In this document: in pieces, positions 11,763 to 23,399 of the stretch
Layout: every line of letters begins with the position of its first letter
How positions within the stretch are numbered: position 1 is the stretch's first letter
Source of the DNA: Hemicordylus capensis
Taxonomy: Eukaryota; Chordata; Lepidosauria; Squamata; Cordylidae
NCBI RefSeq assembly: GCF_027244095.1
Contig: NC_069657.1
Coordinates: 144,270,857 to 144,334,856, forward strand
Direction of reading: 5' to 3'
Length of the DNA: 64,000 nt
Made by a program: the position numbers and the translations under genes
Notes under the pieces: generated by a model
Told to the model about the DNA's origin: nothing
The model's input: only the letters and a program-made list of their open reading frames with translations
The model's database searches: none

Positions 11763-11850
11763 AGATGCCAAGGAGTGAACCAGTAACCTGGTTCATGTAA
11801 ACAAGTACTGCAGATGCTGTACCATTGAGCTATGGCTCCATCCTCGTCAA
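11763..11850 (-). mobile_element. tRNA-derived SINE head
   Basis: On the minus strand it reads gatggagccatagctcaatg, then gtacagcatctgcagtac and a B-box-like ggttactggttcactcc. This has the layout of a tRNA gene, but paired stems are poor and related tRNA-like heads recur (6656, 59270), so it is a SINE head and not a working tRNA gene. Confidence 0.55.
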
Positions 11851-11929
11851 AGAACAAGCAAACAAAATAACATTAGTCCTTTTCCTTCTCTCTCCAAAAT
11901 CCAATAAAAGTCAAGCTTTAGCCATGCCA

Positions 11930-13018
11930 GTAAGGTTGTTCTCCTGTACCTCTCAGTGGCTTTCAATACTATGAACCTTCTGGGTTTCCTTTCTGGGTTG
12001 GGACTTGGAGGCACAGTTTTACAGTGGCTCTGCTCTTAGCTGGAGGGGCCATACTCATAAGGTGGTTCTGGGGGAGGCATCTTTGGCCTTTGGCCTATGT
12101 GGTACCACAGGGATCCATTATGTCCCCTATGCTGTTTAACATCTACATGAAACTGCTGGGAGTGGTCATCCATGAGCATGGGCTGCAGTGCCATCAGCAT
12201 GTTGGTGACAACCAGCTCTACCTATCATTTAAATGAGCATATACCAGGAAGATGGTAGATGTTCTTAACCAGTGCTTGGAGGCTCTTCTGGGTTGGATGG
12301 GGGCAAACAAGCTGCATCCAGATAAGATGGAAATGCTCTGGGTCGGTAAAACTGATTTTATCCCAGTAGTGAGGCAAATCTGGTCTTGGATGTGGTCACA
12401 CTTTCCCTGAAAGATGAAGTTCACAGCTTGCGGTGCTTCTGGACCCAATGCTGTCCTTGGAGGTACAGGTGCAGGTGGTGTGGTATGCAGAAGTGCCTTT
12501 TACTAGCTATGGCTGGTACGCTAGCTGCAACCTTACTTGGAAAAGTTGGACCTGACCTCAATCACTCATGCCTTGGTGATATCCACATTGGATTACTACA
12601 GTACACTTTACATGAGGCTGCCCTTGAAGATGGTTTGGAAGCTTCAGCTGGTTCAGAATGCTGCTACAGGGATGCCTATGGATGACAGTCACTTGTGGCA
12701 GCTTCACTGGTTACCTGTTTCTGGGCTAGATTCAAAATGCTGGTCTTGACATTTCAAGCCCTACATTGTTTGAGGCCAGGGTATCTGTCAGACCAGATTC
12801 ACCCATTTGAACTTGTCAGGGCCCTCCATTCTCTCAGGCTCTACTCATTACCTTGCCACTAATAGATATCTGGTTGGAAGAGACTAGAGATGGGGCCTTT
12901 CCAGTTGTGGCCCCTGAGCTCTGGAATGCCCTTCCAGAAGAGCGTCTCCATGTTTGCTCCTTTAGAGTCTCTAAAAACCAGCTGAAGACCCATCTTTTTA
13001 GAGATGCATTTTAAATGG
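11930..13018 (+). mobile_element. L2 LINE fragment, reverse transcriptase
   Basis: Frame-broken L2 ORF2. It contains a VVPQGSIMSPMLFNIYMK-type segment, LLGVVIHEHG, CLEALLGWMGANKLHPDK, an [18 protein letters not shown] segment and a C-terminal LKTHLFRDAF-like end. It is diverged from the other L2 copies (its 3' part reads ALPEERLHVCSF), so it may be a different L2 subfamily. No 3' tail follows. Confidence 0.8.
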
Positions 13019-14354
13019 TGCTTGAATGCAATGCAGATTTTTATATCTGTGTTAACACTATGAAGCCTGCTCCACACGTAGATCTTCCTTGCCAAATTGG
13101 GCTTAATTCTTTTGAAAATTCCGACTGTGCTTGTAGGTATGTCTCAATCATACCTACAATTCACCATGAGCTACTTCAGATGTGCATTCATGAATTAACA
13201 TCTGCAGTAGCATAACAGAGGGAATAGGAGAGAAATTACATCTGTTATTTTAAAGTAAGTTTTGCTTGTGGTTTTAATTTCTTTTGCATCTGCTTCTCTG
13301 CTCATCATTGAATTATGGTGAATTTCCACATTCTGTACAGGCATCAAGGTGTTTGGTTGTTGTTGGTTGTTGTTGTTGTTTTTTAAATACAAAATCACCA
13401 GAATTACCCTGGCAAACCACAAATTCCTTGAAACATCTCCAGTTCTAATCTCCTTACCTTTTCTAGCTCATCCAAAGAAATATAGCTCTTGCTGTTCATT
13501 CCAGGTACAGAAAATCTCCCCAAGACATTAGAAACAAGAGCTTGATGAAGCTGCATGAAAATTGGAAACCGGTTTTTGGTGCCCTCTGTTCTGTATGTTG
13601 TTGTAGTTTCCTGTGGCTGGAAGCTGATAGCTAAAAATCTTCAGAAAATGCCATTGCAGAACATTGCTCTTCAGATAAAAGGAATAATGAATCTTTTGTC
13701 TGCATCGTATGAAGGCCTGCAGAATGAAGACGTGAGCTCTGGAACGAAATTTTAAGATTCTTATTCCATTGCATAGTCAATCATTATTATACAAAGCCTT
13801 TTTTGTGGGATTCTAGAAGTGCTGGAATTGGAAAACAACAGGGGGGAAAAGAGTACAGGCTGCCTTAAATCAGCTTCAGCTGATTTAGTTGATCTCTGTG
13901 TGCTCGGGAAGCAGTCCTTTCCTTTCCTTTCCTTTCCTTTTTCCTTCAAAGAATCATGATTACAAAGGGCAGATGGATATTTAAGCAGAAGGTTAAATTG
14001 TCTCTGAAGGGCTTGATCTCAGTGGTTTTCCCAAGGAGATTGCACTTCAGAGCTTTAGCACAATTAGAGGTTTGCATTTGTTGTTTGTCCCTCACATGTA
14101 ACTTTGTTACATGATGTAATAAATAGCGGGCCACTGTGTGCTGAGTGGCTGATCCTCAGAGGTCACTGCCTGTCAGTCAGGACAGGGTTCCCTTCTGGTT
14201 CACTCTTTTTAGGAAAGGAAAGGCTGTTACTGCCCGATGGTTACACTTGACTGTTGTGCAAATATTTCTTTATTTCTTTCCTTGGGAATGTATTCCCTCG
14301 AGTTCTTTACCTTGCATAACACACAGTGCACACTCCATTATCTTTCTTTCTTTC

Positions 14355-14355
<1 letters not shown>
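13019..14355. other. Intergenic, no gene
   Basis: A TTG-rich patch lies at 13351-13381 and a CTTTC tract at 13915-13940. Otherwise the sequence is unremarkable, with stops in all frames and no dispersed repeat I can identify. Confidence 0.4.
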
Positions 14356-14412
<57 letters not shown>

Positions 14413-14413
14413 T
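14356..14413. repeat. (ATT)n microsatellite
   Basis: About nineteen ATT units. The poly-Tyr and poly-Leu frames across it are artefacts. Confidence 0.97.
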
Positions 14414-14479
14414 AAAAAACCCAATAAAAAGGACAGCTGGTTCAATACAAGTCTTTATTATCAAGATGTTCTACTAGAT

Positions 14480-15253
14480 ATGTGTATGTTTTTAATTTGT
14501 ATCAGAATGCCCCTCCCCTTGGCCTCGTGCAGGGGGGAGGGCGATTTGTGCCAGTCACCCCTGCACGAGGCCAAAAAAGGCCCGTGATTGGCCGGGCCGG
14601 AAGAAAGGGGCGGGGCTTGAGCCGTGCTATCCGGGCGCCCGCCCCAAGCTACCAGTTCGGGCCAGGCTTTCCCCACCCTCCCTTTCCCTGGTTCAGAACG
14701 GGTCTAGTGGCTGGTCGCTTCGGGGCCGAGTAGGAATTTTTTACCCTCAACACATTGGCCAATGTTGGGGTTTTTTTTGCCTACTCTGTTCTGTTCTCAG
14801 GTTTGTAGCTTAGTTAGGCAGGTCACGACTGGGCAGGTACAGTGCGGATACGGGGGTAATTTCAGGTATTAATTTGGTGAGCACCTTTGAATAACTAACT
14901 GGTAGATTGGTCAATCGCTCCCTTGTGGTTTGTGCGGCCCAGGGAGATTGATTACCATGAAACCAGCTTCGGGAATTCACCTGCCCTTGGGCTGCACGGT
15001 CCGGGACGGGTGAAGACCTAGAAGTATTCAGGCCCCCTCAGGCAAGGGGGTTGGCTTTGAAGGCAGGAGATAGGTTGTACCTGCTTCTTGCCTGAGCCAA
15101 GGTGCGTCGCCCTTAAAGGTTTGGGGAAGGATGAGGTAATCCTAACCCAACCTTAGTTTACCCGCACTGTTATGGCAAGGTGATTAATCACCGATCTGGT
15201 TGTCAGTCCGCTATGCTTGTTAAATAAAGTCGTGGCCCTTTATCCCAAATAAA
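14480..15253 (+). mobile_element. GC-rich LTR-like block, unassigned
   Basis: A CpG-rich block with sharp base-composition contrast to its flanks. It opens with a perfect 17-bp inverted repeat (14519-14535 and 14558-14574), has G/C-box-like motifs near 14610, and ends with two AATAAA signals (about 15223 and 15248). This is the layout of a promoter and polyadenylation unit such as a solo LTR. No flanking duplication is convincing (atgtgt on both sides is weak), and no internal genes are present. It could also be a processed non-coding transcript. If an LTR, it is a fossil fragment. Confidence 0.35.
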
Positions 15254-16020
15254 ACATGTGTCCGTGTCCTTTTTTGGGCTGGGGTCTGGGCACAATGTGG
15301 ACTTCTCCTTTGTGGCTCCTGGTTATCAGGGGAGTTTGATGGGCATGCCCACCATCTTGATGCTGCTACATCAGCATATGGTAACCTCTATGGTTACTAT
15401 ATGGCCCTGTTGGATTCAAGTAGAGTCTTTCTCCACTTGCACTCCAGTCGTCTACCTTGCTGCTTCAGCCCCTGTAGTTCTTCTGTATACCAAGGGGCCA
15501 ATTTTGAAGCAGATTGGAGAGGGGCTTAGGAGCAATTGTGTCTACGCCCCCATGAGTTTGCTGTTCCAGTTCTCCACCAGAGCATCAACAGGATTGCTGG
15601 CAGAGCCAACACTAAATCCCTCCAAGGGTTCTTGAAATCCTATTGGATCCAATAACCTTCTTGGGCAGACCATCCTAATAGAACCTTCAGCCCTGCGAAG
15701 GTGGGAAATGATTGTCAGTCCAACCTTAACCAGATGGTGGTCCGTCCATGACAGGGGAAATCTCAGGAGTCCCCACCCATGGAACACCACCCTGAGCAGA
15801 GTGAAAGACCAAATCAAGCATGTGACCAGCAATGTGCGTCAGTCCTGAGACTACTTGGGATAGGCCCATAGTAATCATGGCCGTTATGAACTCCTGAGCT
15901 GCCTTGGACAAATTGGTCCTGAAATGAACATTGAAGTCCCCCAGCACCACAAGCCTGGGAGACTCCAGCAACAAGCCTGAGACCAAGTCCGTCAGCTCAG
16001 TTAGGGACTCCGTTGAGCAG
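15254..16020 (-). mobile_element. L2 LINE fragment, endonuclease domain
   Basis: On the minus strand, PRLVVLGDFNVHFRTNLSKA contains the GDFN motif of the APE-type endonuclease, followed by GLSQVVSGLTHIAGHMLDLV (TH...LDLV motif), a DHHLVKVGL segment and the linker VDALVENWNSKLM and VDTIAPKPL. There are several frame breaks. It covers the ORF2 N-terminal part that most other L2 copies here lack. Confidence 0.8.
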
Positions 16021-16685
16021 TGGGGCTGCTCATATTAGTGTTGTACAAAATGTCCCTGAGGTTTTTATATTTCTTGTAAGCCACCTAAGCCATTTTATGA
16101 AGAGGTGGGGCAGATATTTATTCAATAAACACAGGAAAAAATAAGAATCAAGTCAGAATTATAAAGGACACATGGAGGAGACTTGATGGATGTTCAAGGT
16201 CAGCTGAAACTAGTATCCTGAGTATAGTGGAATCTCTGCTTCCAGTATTCCTGTTCTGGCTCAATCCATATGCACATTTCCCAAATGTTCTCAGCGGCTT
16301 GCATCTCACACAACCTCTGGCTCCACACACTCTGATCCTTCTTTCTATAAAGCTGTTTCCCATCTAGAAGTTATAGGAAGAATCTTCATTCTCTGCTCTG
16401 GCTTTGTCAGATGCGTAGGCTTTTTGTTGATGGGCTCTCCAGTCTCTTTAACCGCTACCTGCTTTGGCAGTGTCAAGGTGGTTTTTATTTCTCCAACTCA
16501 GAGCGCTAGCTGGTTGATGCAAGAGTTGAAGTACTCGCAGAGAATAATAATTAAAGACATCATTCCCAAAGGGTTTCAAAACTTTACTTTTTTATTCTGC
16601 TATTTCATGGATCCTTAGATGTTAAGTGTATTGTTTCACTTAAAACATTTTCATCACAGTTGTGATATGATGGTTAAAATAGCCA
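16021..16685. other. Intergenic; LINE-like tail, no gene
   Basis: 16030-16140 (tatttcttgtaagccaccta ... ttattcaataaaca) resembles a plus-strand LINE 3' tail. From there to 16685 I see nothing assignable. Confidence 0.35.
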
Positions 16686-16825
16686 GATGTTAAGGCCGTT
16701 CACACAATTGAAAACTGGATAGGGGAAGTGTCCTACACAGGTTTGGGAGCTGTGTGAGCTCCCAATTTTCACTTTTGAGCAAACAACAAGGTAGGAGGAG
16801 GTGGGAGTGATCTTAATAAATAAGT
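16686..16825. mobile_element. Truncated foldback MITE, TTAA-type end
   Basis: TTAAGGCCGTTCACACAATT and GAAAACTGG match both ends of the complete foldback at 18311-18652, and the following gctcccaattttcacttt ... gagcaaac matches its body. It is cut by the CR1 that begins at about 16826. Confidence 0.6.
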
Positions 16826-18290
16826 GGGGTCCACAGAGATCTGTACTGATCTTAACTTATTCATAAATGATTTAGAAGTTGGGGTAGAGAAGTTGGGGCA
16901 GCCCAAGAGGGCAGTGCCAGGGAGGGGGGTGGCAGCAAGTGGCAGTGTGTGTGTGGGGGGGGCTACCTTTAAAAATCGTTATAGATTGGATACTGCTCGC
17001 AACTGGCAGCTCCCATGAGCATTTCACGCCCCACCCACATGGAGGCTGCCCCACCTATAGTGCTCATGTGGCCTTTGTGTATGCATGGCAGTCATTTGCA
17101 TGCCATGCATGCACAGAGGCCAGTTGAGTGCTGTAGGTGGGGCAGTCTTTGCGTGAGATGCTGGATGGGCACTGCTGGTGGGGCTTGCCAGGTACAAACA
17201 GTACCAAAGATAGATTGCCCCTCCCCGGCACCGCCCTCACAGGCTGACACTGATTTGGGGTAAGCAGTGAAGTGGACGAACTTGCAGATAACATACAATT
17301 TAGGGCAGTAAAATCCAAAACAGATTGTGAGGAGCTCCAAAAGGATCTCTAAACTGAGTGAGTGAGGGCAACAAAACAGCAAATGCAGTTCAATGTCAGC
17401 AAGAGTAAAGTGATGCATATTGGGGCAAAAAACCCCAATTTCACATATATACTGATGGGTTCTGAGCTGTCAGTGACTGACTAGGAAAGAGATCTTGGGG
17501 TCTTTGTAAGTGTCAACTCGGTGCACGGCAGCTGTGAAGAAGGCAAATTCCATGCTAGGGATAATTAGGAATGGGAATGAAAAGAAAAATGCTAATATTA
17601 TAATGCCACAAATCTATGGTATGGTCACATTTGGAGTACTGTGTACAGTTTTGGTAACCATATCTTAAGAAGGACATTGTAGGACTGGAAAAGATGCAGA
17701 AGGTGGCAATCAAGTTGATCAGGGGCCTGGAACACCTTCCTGTTGAGGCAAGGCTACAGCATCTAGGACCTTTTAGTTTGGAAAAGAGGTGATTTGGGGA
17801 AACATGATAGAGGTGTATAAATTTTGCATGGAGTAGAGAGAGTGGACAGAGGGGAATGTTTCTCCTTCTCTCACAGCACTAGAACCAGGGGTCCTCCCAT
17901 GAAACTGAAGGCCAGGAAATTTAGGATCAACAAAAAGAAGTGCTTTTTCACACAGCACAGGATTAATCTATGGAATTTCCTGCTACAGGATGTGGTGATG
18001 GTCACCAGCCTGGATGGCTTTAAGATGGGCTTAGACAAATTAATGGAGGATGGGTCTATCAATTGCTACTAGTCTGAGGGCTACAGGACACCTCCAGACT
18101 CAGAGGCAAGATGCCTCTGTATACCAGTTGCCAGGGGAGCAACAGCAGGAGAAAGAGCAGTCTTGATGTCTTGCCTGAGGGTTTCCCAGAGACTTCTGGT
18201 GGGTCACTGTGGGAAACTGGATACTGAATTAGGTGGGCTTGGGCCTGATCCAGCAGGGCTGTTCATTCTCTGAGCACATCACTGGAACTA
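16826..18290 (+). mobile_element. CR1 LINE, reverse transcriptase to 3' end, hAT nested inside
   Basis: It encodes LNLFINDLEVGVEKL, is interrupted by a MITE at 16899-17252, and resumes with a DELADNIQFRAVKSKTDCEE-like segment, KVMHIGAKNPNF, MGSELSVTD, KMGLDKLMEDG and the CR1 3' UTR (ggtgggtcactgtgggaaac ... gggcctgatccagcagggct). It is 5' truncated with several frame breaks. It retains the true 3' end, which is useful as a reference for the CR1-like tail of the 5S-like SINE. Confidence 0.88.
16899..17252. mobile_element. hAT MITE with TIRs and 8-bp TSD, inside CR1
   Basis: Terminal inverted repeats of about 35 bp: gagggcagtgccagggaggg near the left end and the complement of gagggcggtgccggggaggg at the right. 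The flanks are agttgggg and atttgggg (7 of 8 identical), a hAT-type 8-bp duplication of CR1 sequence. It is 354 bp with no coding capacity. Confidence 0.75.
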
Positions 18291-18310
18291 CAGTGATCCA
18301 ACATCCATAC

Positions 18311-18652
18311 TACGGCCATCCACACAATCAAAAACTGGCTACTCAGTTGTGAGAGCTGTGGTAACTCCCAATTTTCACTTGAGAGCAAACTACTTGGTAG
18401 GAGGAGGGGGAAGTGACTGTGTGTGAGGCAGGAGCTGGGTAAAACAGTATCATCCTACCCAGCTTTCATACCCAGAATTTGACCAAGATAGGAAGAAAAG
18501 CTGTCTTACTCAGCTCCTGTCTCACAAACAATCACTCCCCCTCCTCCTACATAGCTGTTTGCTCACATATAAGCGAAAATTAGGAGCATACACAGCCCCC
18601 AAAGCTAGGACAAACACTTGTCCTACCCAGTTTTCAATTGTATGAATGGACT
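18311..18652. mobile_element. Foldback MITE
   Basis: The two halves are inverted copies of each other. The left has cggccatccacacaatcaaa and aactggctac. The right ends gttttcaattgtatgaatgg. The inner halves carry aactcccaattttcacttg against its inverse near 18570. It is the complete relative of the fragment at 16686. The family is uncertain; the TTAA at the other copy hints at piggyBac. Confidence 0.65.
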
Positions 18653-19767
18653 TACTAAGTTACCCAGGCCTTGGTCTAGTCCGAGTTAGGCCTCACTGAA
18701 AATAGTGGACCAGACATCATATTGCTGTGTTCCCTCATGTATAGCACCTGTTGCCCTCTGAGTGCTGTGGGTATCAAATGGAATTATTATATCTCTAACT
18801 GTCATGGCTCATCTATATATGAAACTCTTGGAGAAGGTGGTGTTACATATCCATTTGTTCATTTTCTTTAGAGCAATATATGTATCAACAACATGAACAA
18901 ATATAAGGATCTCCATATCATAATTTTTTTTAAAGCTAATATGGTAGTAATAATCACAACTGTTTGGGCTGAATAATATCATGGGATGTGTCACCAAGGG
19001 AATTCTTTGTTTCTCAGCCAACACCACCTGATTTATTGTAAAGAGCACAAACACATATAGCCTCTGTAAATTAGTGCACAAAATGGAGGAATCTCTGCCT
19101 GATGACAGGTAAGGTTGAGATTGTAGTCAGATACAGTCATGAATTCTACACCTAACTTTGACAGGCAAACAGTTTAGGGGGAGGGAGAGTATTTGTTTGA
19201 GTTTAAAATCAAGCTATAAATCAAATTTAAAATCAAGCTATAAATAATAAATCATGCTATTCAGTACCCACCACTGATAAATCAACTATAGTTAGCAGGA
19301 TAAATATATCAGAGAGATGCTTGCCAGGAAGTCCAGGTTTTTGTGGGGAGGTGATGTTAGCAGGTACATAGCTAAGAGCTCAAAGGGAATGGGAATTTAT
19401 TTTATTTATTTGCATTTTTAAAAAAGAATTAATACCTTTCTTCAATGTGAACACAGGGTGGCTAACAGTTTTACAGTAAAATTGAAGCACAATAAAATAT
19501 ATGAAATATGCAAACATAAAGGCGGGGGGAGGAAACCCCAGGTAACCTGATGGATGGATAACTTCACAACATGAGGTTCTAAAAGAGATTGCAAACATAT
19601 TCTCAGGGCTGGCCCAGACATATGGTGGTGGTTGCATTTCCCCTTGCAAACAATCAAGTCAGTAATATTCTGCAGAAGCATTTGGAACTTTGAAAGACAG
19701 GTTTCTCATCTTCTCTTCCTATACTAAATATTGTTCAGACAGTATTGGCAATGGAAAAGAAGGGGAG
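18653..19767. other. Intergenic, no gene
   Basis: AT-rich sequence with short duplications (aatcaagctataaat repeated near 19208-19245). No gene or named repeat is recognised. Confidence 0.4.
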
Positions 19768-19775
19768 ATCTAATA

Positions 19776-20105
19776 TAGGGATGTGCAAACAGGTTCGACG
19801 GCATTGGAGGGGGAAGGCCCGAACAGGCTGAAGAGCCAGCCAAATGGCCGGTATAGGCATGAAGGGAGGCTGGCGGGGGAGGAGGAACCTCCGCAGATCC
19901 TCTCGCCGCCTCCAACAACTCCCCCAAGGGGGTAAGTAATTTTTAAAAATATTTATTTAATTAAAAAATGTTCATGAACCGCCCCCAGACTGAACTGAAC
20001 TGGAGCAGAGGTTCGAGGGGGTGCTGGACCAAACTGGCCCGGTCTGGTTCGGGTCCAGTCCAGACTCGAACCGTACCAGACCAGCCAGTTCCGTGCACAC
20101 CCCTA
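19776..20105. mobile_element. Complete hAT-type non-autonomous element
   Basis: 330 bp with termini TAGGGATGTGCA and TGCACACCCCTA, flanked by perfect 8-bp duplications atctaata (19768-19775 and 20106-20113). The 8-bp TSD and short TIRs place it in the hAT superfamily. The interior is GC-rich, with ggttcg/cgaacc inverted motifs near both ends. It is the best end-defined member of the family whose degraded relatives occur at 2.3, 23.3, 28.8, 40.0, 42.3, 46.1, 55.7, 58.9 and 61.7 kb. Confidence 0.88.
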
Positions 20106-20374
20106 ATCTAATATTCTCCTTTTAGGAGAATGAAAAAAGACCTGATAAAATTATCCAACTTACTTGGTGAAAATTAGAGCTTGGCTGCTCTGGATTCCCT
20201 TCTGGGGTTCTGCCTTTCCATCCCCGCCAATAGCACCTCCACACAAACAATTTGCATAGGCAGTGCAGGCACTGGGCTACGGAGTGGGCCCTTCCAGTTC
20301 TTTCCTTCTACCCATGTGGCACTATCTGGTTTTGCAGACCAGGGAATGAATGATCTGGAGGTGGAAAAGTCTGA

Positions 20375-22988
20375 GAGAATACCCTTGTAATGGACAGATC
20401 ATCATCTGATGTGGTTTAGTTTGACTACTCCATCTACCTTCTTCAGGGGTGGTAGAACAATTAGAATGGTCCACTCTTGGAGGCTTATGAGTCTGTTCAG
20501 TTTCCAGACAGTCCTCAGGGAGTTTCTAGTGTTCAGAATTGGTGACTCTGTTGAGGCCTTGGTGAATCTCTGGCACATGGAGACAACCCAGGCTATTGAC
20601 ATAATCACTCCTAAATGCCCTCTCTGGTTTAAACTCAGAGGTTTAAGTACTATTGCCCTGATGATGCAAAAGAACAATGCATATTTGAAGCAGCTTGGAT
20701 TGTTACATTATTCTGCATTCTGAAAACCAATTCTTAAATAGGTGATCCTTGGTTTTCTGAGTGGCTTAGAGCAATGAAACAACTTGGATGATGGCTGGAA
20801 TGATGCTGGAGAAAGAGTCATGATGAATCCGATAGAACACGAGCTAGAACCTATTTTTGGGACTACTCCATGATGGTTGGGGCAGCGAAGAAATGTTTTT
20901 TCTCCACCTCCATTGCATCTGCTCAGTTAGACGAGTGGAGCTTTTTCGTGTAGCAAAGTTATTGCTTTACACATCCCCCTGTGTAATTGGGGAGGAACCA
21001 TCTACAGCCTGCCGTGACCAGTTTGCATGCCACTTTGCTGATAAATTTGCTTGCATCCGTGCCAATTTGGACTTGAGGGTTTTTGCAGTTCCAGGAGATG
21101 TGCCTTTGGTACCATCTGGTCCTACTGTGTTGGATTCTTTTTAGTTGGTGCAGCCTGAGGATGAAGACAAGATCCTGGGCAGTGTGCAGGCAAAGCCATG
21201 TGCTCTAGACTCTTGCCCTTTGTGGCTAATAAGATCTGACAGGCAGGGTACAGGCGGGTGGTTGGAGGCTATAATCAATGCTTTATTAAGGAAGGGGAGG
21301 ATGCCATCATGCCTCAAGGAGTTGGTTGTGAAGCCACTGTTTAAAAAGCCCTCCCTTGACCCCTCCAACGTGAACAGTTACAGACCTGTTCATCATCTCT
21401 CTTTTGGGGGCAAGGTGATAGAGTGTGTGTGGTGGCATTTCAGCTGCAGAGGGTCTTGGATGATACAGATTATCTATATCCCTTTCGGTCTGGCTTCCAT
21501 CCTGGATATGGGACTGAAACTGCCTTGGTTGCCCTAGTGGATAACCTGGAGTGTGTCCCTGTTGGTTCTGCTAGACCTCTCAGCAGTGTTCTAAGTTGAC
21601 GAGGCTTGCTCAACCTCAGCCCTTCTGCAGATGTTGGCCTACAACTCCCATAATCCCTGGTTATTGGCCCCTGTTTCTGGGGATTATTGGAGTTGTAGTC
21701 CAAAAACAGCTTAGGTATTCTTCTTGAAAATTGACAATGGTATTCTTCTTGAGTTTGGGGATTGGATACACTCTTTTGGAGTGGCTTTGGTCTTTTCTTC
21801 GGGGAAGGATCCAAAAGGTGGTGCTGGGGGACTACTGCTTGGCTCCTTGACCATTAGCTTGTGGGGTTCTGCAGCATTCAGTTTTGTCCACCATGCTGTT
21901 CAACATCTACATGAAACCACTGGGAGAGGTCATCTGGGGACTTGGCTGAGTTGTCAGCAATATTCAGATGACACTCAGCTCTATCTCTCCTTATCATCTG
22001 ATACTAGGGAGGCAGTGGATGACCTGAATTAGAGGTTGGAGGCCATGATGGGCTGGATGTGGGCTAATAAACTGAGATTGAATCTAATCAAGATGAAGGT
22101 GCTGATGATCAGTAGGAGAGCCAATCAGGACAAAGGGAGTCGACCGGTTCTGGATGGGGTTGCACTCCCCTTGAAAGAGCAAGTATGCAGCTTGGGAGTA
22201 CTGTTGGACCTGGCTCTGCTTTTGGATGCTTGGGTGGAGGCGGTGGCCAGACATGCTTTTGCACAGCTTTGGCAAGTGTGCCAGCTGCATCCCTTTCTTG
22301 AGAAGGCAGAGTTGGCCACAGTTACTATGTCTTAGTCACGTCATCGCTTGATTACTATAATGTGCTCTATGTGGGGCTGCCTTTGAAGAATGTTCAGAAA
22401 CTGCAGCTAGTGCAAAATGCACGGAGCTGCCTGCTGGGATCATATTACACCCATTCTGAAAGAACTGCACTGGCTACCAATTTGTTTCCAGGTCCAATTC
22501 AATGTGCTGTTTTTGACCTTTAAAGCCCTTAATGGTTTGGAACTTGGAAATCTGAAGGGCCTGCTGCTCCCAAGGGCTTCTGCCTGCTTGACAAGATCAT
22601 CAGAGGGGGCTCTGCTCCATTTGCTGACAGTGAGAGAGGCTTGGCTGTCGAGCACACAGGACAGGGCCTTCTCAGTCATTGCCCCCAGGCTTTGGAATGC
22701 TCTCCCAGCTGGCACCCGCTCCTCAGCCTCTCTCACAGTTTTTAGAAAACAAGTAAAAATGTGGCTCTTCACCCAGGCTTTTAAATTAGAATACAGTTTT
22801 TACTGCTGCTGTGTTTTACTGTTTTATATAGGACTTTACGCTTTTAAACAGAGATATATTATTTTGTGTTTAATATTTGTACTTTTAATTTGTATTTTAA
22901 TTGTGCATTGTTTAAATTATATTGTAAACAGCTTTAGGATTATTTTAATGACATACACAATATAGAAATGGAACAATAAATAAATCCT
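20375..22988 (+). mobile_element. L2 LINE, endonuclease end to 3' tail (long copy)
   Basis: The longest L2 here. It starts in the end of the endonuclease (DHHLMWFSLTTPSTF), passes a linker with ACRDQFACHFADKFACIRAN, and enters the reverse transcriptase (LKELVVKPLFKKPSLDPSNV, NSYRPV; KLRLNLIKMKVL; LPLKEQVCSLGVLLDLALLL). It ends in ALPAGTRSSASLTVFRKQVK and a short tail (gctttaggattattttaatg ... aataaataaa). There are multiple frame breaks, and a hAT-like MITE lies inside at about 21586-21722. Confidence 0.88.
21586..21722. mobile_element. Small foldback insertion inside L2
   Basis: It interrupts the L2 segment that should read DLSAAFDTI. It contains ctacaactcccataatccc and its near inverse ggattattggagttgtag, the same core found in the MITEs at 26778 and 27329. 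The flanks share tattcttcttga. Confidence 0.6.
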
Positions 22989-23094
22989 CAAGAGCCACTC
23001 CACACACTTACAGCATTTGTCTAAAGAAGCGAATGGTGGGTGGATGAGCAGGGGACTCGGGTGCTAGAAGTGTCCCTAGGGCTCTGTAATTCAC

Positions 23095-23215
23095 TTCCTG
23101 TCAAAACCAGAGCTTCTCCTTCTCTGGCTGTTTTTAAAAAGATCCTTAAGACACACATGTTTTCTCAGGCTTTTAATTAATTTTTTAAAATGGTGTTTTA
23201 TATCAGGCATTTTAG
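23095..23215 (+). mobile_element. L2 LINE fragment, C-terminal end
   Basis: agcttctccttctctggctg, then aagatccttaagacacacat and caggcttttaatt, match the C-terminal RASPSL..FKKTLKTHMF..AFN region of L2. It is short and broken. Confidence 0.55.
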
Positions 23216-23219
23216 TGAC

Positions 23220-23356
23220 AGTGCATGCATAGAGGACATTTGCAGGACTGGAGAGGTTCCAGTTCTACCGGAATCAAACCCGAGTGAGACTGGGTCAGAC
23301 TGAATCCAGCTTGGAATTGAACTGAACTAGCCTAGTCACTTTGGTGCACATCTCTA
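23220..23356. mobile_element. hAT-type element, right end only
   Basis: It ends in GGTGCACATCTCTA, and its last 100 bp (aacccgagtgagactgggtc, gaattgaactgaactagcc) resemble the right part of the complete element at 19776-20105. Confidence 0.5.
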
Positions 23357-23399
23357 GTGGCTACTGACAATTAACCTCAGGGAAGTAACAAAGATTGGA

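Noticed and set aside
11763-11850. tRNA gene on the minus strand
   Set aside because: It has box A and box B layout, but stems do not pair well and related heads recur at 6656 and 59270, so it is a SINE head.
14145-14587. Poly-Tyr and poly-Leu open frames
   Set aside because: They run through the (ATT)n tract and carry no recognisable protein.
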